From Candidatus Nanopelagicales bacterium (GTDB taxonomy: Bacteria; Actinomycetota; Actinomycetes; S36-B12), in NCBI GenBank assembly GCA_018402075.1, contig JAGYJP010000001.1:496001-560000 (forward strand): a stretch of 64,000 nt of DNA, given 5' to 3'. Both the position numbers and the translations under genes were made by a program. The notes below the pieces were generated by a model. The model was given only the letters and a program-made list of their open reading frames with translations, ran no database searches and was not told where the DNA came from. This document shows positions 62,519 through 64,000 of the stretch, in pieces (the first letter of the stretch is position 1; each line of letters opens with the position of its first letter).

Positions 62519-63448
62519 TTACAGCAGAAAGCGGTCCCACGCCGCTTTGACAAACTCAGGATGCTCGGTCTGAGCTAAGTGTCCAGTGTCCGGAAGTACC
62601 ACCACATGGGAATTGGGGAACTTTTTGGTCAGTCGGTGAGCTGCTTTGGCCGTAACCAATACATCTTTTCGCCCATAAATACCCAATGTTGGTGCAATCA
62701 CTCGCTCTGCTAATTTCCACGGGCGATTGTCCCCGGTTAAGTCTGCATTTGTTTTGAGCAAGCCCCGCAAGCTGCTTAAGAAAGCATCGGTGTTGTACGT
62801 AAGGTGATCGCGTTCACGGACTTCGGCAACCGCTTCATCAAAGCGAAGTTTGGAATGGCGCTCAGGATTCGCGGTGCAGCCATCGATGGTTGCCTGAACT
62901 CGATCCTCTGCGGGAGTCTCCAAATACTTGGTGACTAATTGTTCCCCGACACCTGGCATGGCGAGCGCAGGCAGGTGCACATTGCCTTTTGTCGCGTACA
63001 AACTAGGCAGGGCAGGGGAAATCAACGTCAATGTACGAATGAGTTCAGGCTTGCGTGCCGCTAACTGCAATGCAACTGCTCCACCGAGTGAATTTCCAAA
63101 TAAATCGACGGGGCCCAAGTCCTTGGCCAGGATGAACGCCGCGATCGCCCTCGCCAGCCCTGACGGGGAGTAGTCGCCATCGCGCGGCGGGGGTGACATG
63201 CCGAATCCGGGGAGATCGATGGCATACCCCGTGAGTTCTTCTGACATTGCCAGCATCAGGTCGGTCCAATTCAGTGAGGATCCCCCCAGGCCGTGGATAA
63301 ATACGGCGGTTCGAGCAGGTGCTCCCGCTCCGCTTTCCCGTGGCTCGTCAATATTGGTTCGATACGAAATTGTTCGTTGGGGAAGGAACTCAATGCGCCG
63401 CGCACAGGCAACGAGGGCCTCACGACGAGGCAATACGGGGGAAATCAC
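62519..63448 (-). CDS. Alpha/beta-fold hydrolase
   Basis: The start is GTG 63448, because TACTGT (63455-63460) ends exactly 6 nt upstream. The protein has the oxyanion motif VFIHGLGGSSLNW, nucleophile elbow LFGNSLGGAVAL, acid in YGRKDVLV and catalytic His in PDTGHLAQTEHPEF. It belongs to the epoxide hydrolase/haloperoxidase-like group; the substrate is unknown. Confidence 0.9.
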   Translation of the reverse strand: MISPVLPRREALVACARRIEFLPQRTISYRTNIDEPRESGAGAPARTAVFIHGLGGSSLNWTDLMLAMSEELTGYAIDLPGFGMSPPPRDGDYSPSGLARAIAAFILAKDLGPVDLFGNSLGGAVALQLAARKPELIRTLTLISPALPSLYATKGNVHLPALAMPGVGEQLVTKYLETPAEDRVQATIDGCTANPERHSKLRFDEAVAEVRERDHLTYNTDAFLSSLRGLLKTNADLTGDNRPWKLAERVIAPTLGIYGRKDVLVTAKAAHRLTKKFPNSHVVVLPDTGHLAQTEHPEFVKAAWDRFLL

Positions 63449-63552
63449 CCTCCTACAGTACGCCGATCCCACTTCCCGCATGTTCGCGCTATCGGCACTG
63501 CATACACGTTAAGCACTGCACCTGGTTACCTCTGACGAAGTACACTGCTCAA

Positions 63553-64000
63553 ATGGCTCTCTCAGCGACACAGACCCCCGCTGACGAAAACGCCAAGGTC
63601 ATCCGTCTACCTAAGGCTCAACGCCGCGAACAGTTGATGGATACGGCGCGGGCGGTGTTTGTGGTGCAGGGTTACCACTCAGCCAGCATGGATGAAATTG
63701 CCGAACAAGCTGGCGTATCCAAGCCGTTGCTCTATCAGCACTTCCCCAGCAAGTTGGACCTCTATCTGGCCATTCTTGATTCCGGGATTGAGCATCTTCT
63801 CGATACATCCGATGCCTCTTTGAGGAACATCACCGATAACAAGCAGCGCGTTCACGCAACCATTCGCTCTTATGTCGAGTTTGTCGATGATCCCGCTGGC
63901 GCCTACCGACTTGTATTCGAATCAGACCTCACTAATGAACCTGAAGTCCGCCAACGCATGGCTCACCTAGATAGGGAAGTGATCCGCCGAATTGCTGCCG
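63553..64000 (+). CDS. TetR-family transcriptional regulator, 3' end outside window
   Basis: TACACT (63541-63546) ends 6 nt before ATG 63553 (leaderless). The N-terminal helix-turn-helix is REQLMDTARAVFVVQGYHSASMDEIAEQAGVSKPLLYQHFPSKLDLYLAIL, classic for TetR. The first 149 residues are in the window; the ligand-binding domain continues beyond it. It diverges from the hydrolase and may regulate it. Confidence 0.93.
   Translation, partial: MALSATQTPADENAKVIRLPKAQRREQLMDTARAVFVVQGYHSASMDEIAEQAGVSKPLLYQHFPSKLDLYLAILDSGIEHLLDTSDASLRNITDNKQRVHATIRSYVEFVDDPAGAYRLVFESDLTNEPEVRQRMAHLDREVIRRIAA

Overview
The window comes from a moderate-GC actinobacterium. The evidence is a WhiB regulator, proteins of the actinobacterial families DUF2017, DUF3039, DUF3618, DUF5302 and DUF5522, an F420-type PPOX protein, GTP-dependent PEP carboxykinase, the gene order prfB-ftsE-ftsX-(M23 peptidase)-smpB-ssrA, a compact actinobacterial tad pilus locus and a tmRNA tag ending in ALAA. 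At least 17 genes have a TANNNT hexamer ending exactly 6 nt before the start codon, which is the signature of leaderless transcription; this rule was used to choose several starts. The species cannot be named from the sequence alone; an aquatic lifestyle is only a guess.

Layout. 1-2305: a zinc/manganese ABC importer. 2435-5725: a secreted hydrolase, an F420-type protein, an SpsF-like cytidylyltransferase and pirin behind a palindromic operator. 5785-9168: a probable trans-4-hydroxy-L-proline catabolic operon (DapA-like deaminase, D-amino-acid dehydrogenase, epimerase) plus a DUF5522 protein. 9202-12271: a secreted SGNH esterase, tRNA-Lys and an IS481-like element with a 16-bp direct repeat. 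12296-20384: carotenoid-type oxidoreductase, sulfotransferase, tRNA-Leu, an sbtA-sbtB-murI-rph-rdgB string, then clpS-DUF2017-CysO-like. 20461-28374: class V aminotransferase, GH18 protein, IclR regulator, HdeD-like protein and an amino-acid ABC importer. 28435-35145: thioredoxin and an AhpD-like protein sharing CsoR/CstR-type operators with a CstR-like repressor, then WhiB, catabolic-type OTC, PEPCK, an S51-like peptidase and TrmB. 35222-42107: an IclR cluster with an alcohol dehydrogenase/enolase-superfamily chimera and a pterin-binding-like protein, a broken fasciclin gene, glycerate kinase and a hydroxyacid dehydrogenase.

42218-51802 is a genomic island integrated at the 3' end of ssrA. 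An 18-bp copy of the tmRNA end marks its far boundary, and a truncated integrase lies beside ssrA. It carries an AbiE-type toxin-antitoxin pair, an AAA/DUF4143 ATPase, two unrecognised genes, and a high-GC module of histidine kinase, LuxR-type response regulator and secreted pentapeptide-repeat protein. Fragments of a second regulator and a second secreted protein show that this module once existed in two copies. It is my main candidate for an undescribed system.

52188-64000 is core genome: smpB, DUF4436, M23 peptidase, ftsX, ftsE, prfB, the tad pilus operon, a hydrolase and the start of a TetR regulator. Gene calls rest on motifs and family resemblance recognised by eye; no database search was possible.
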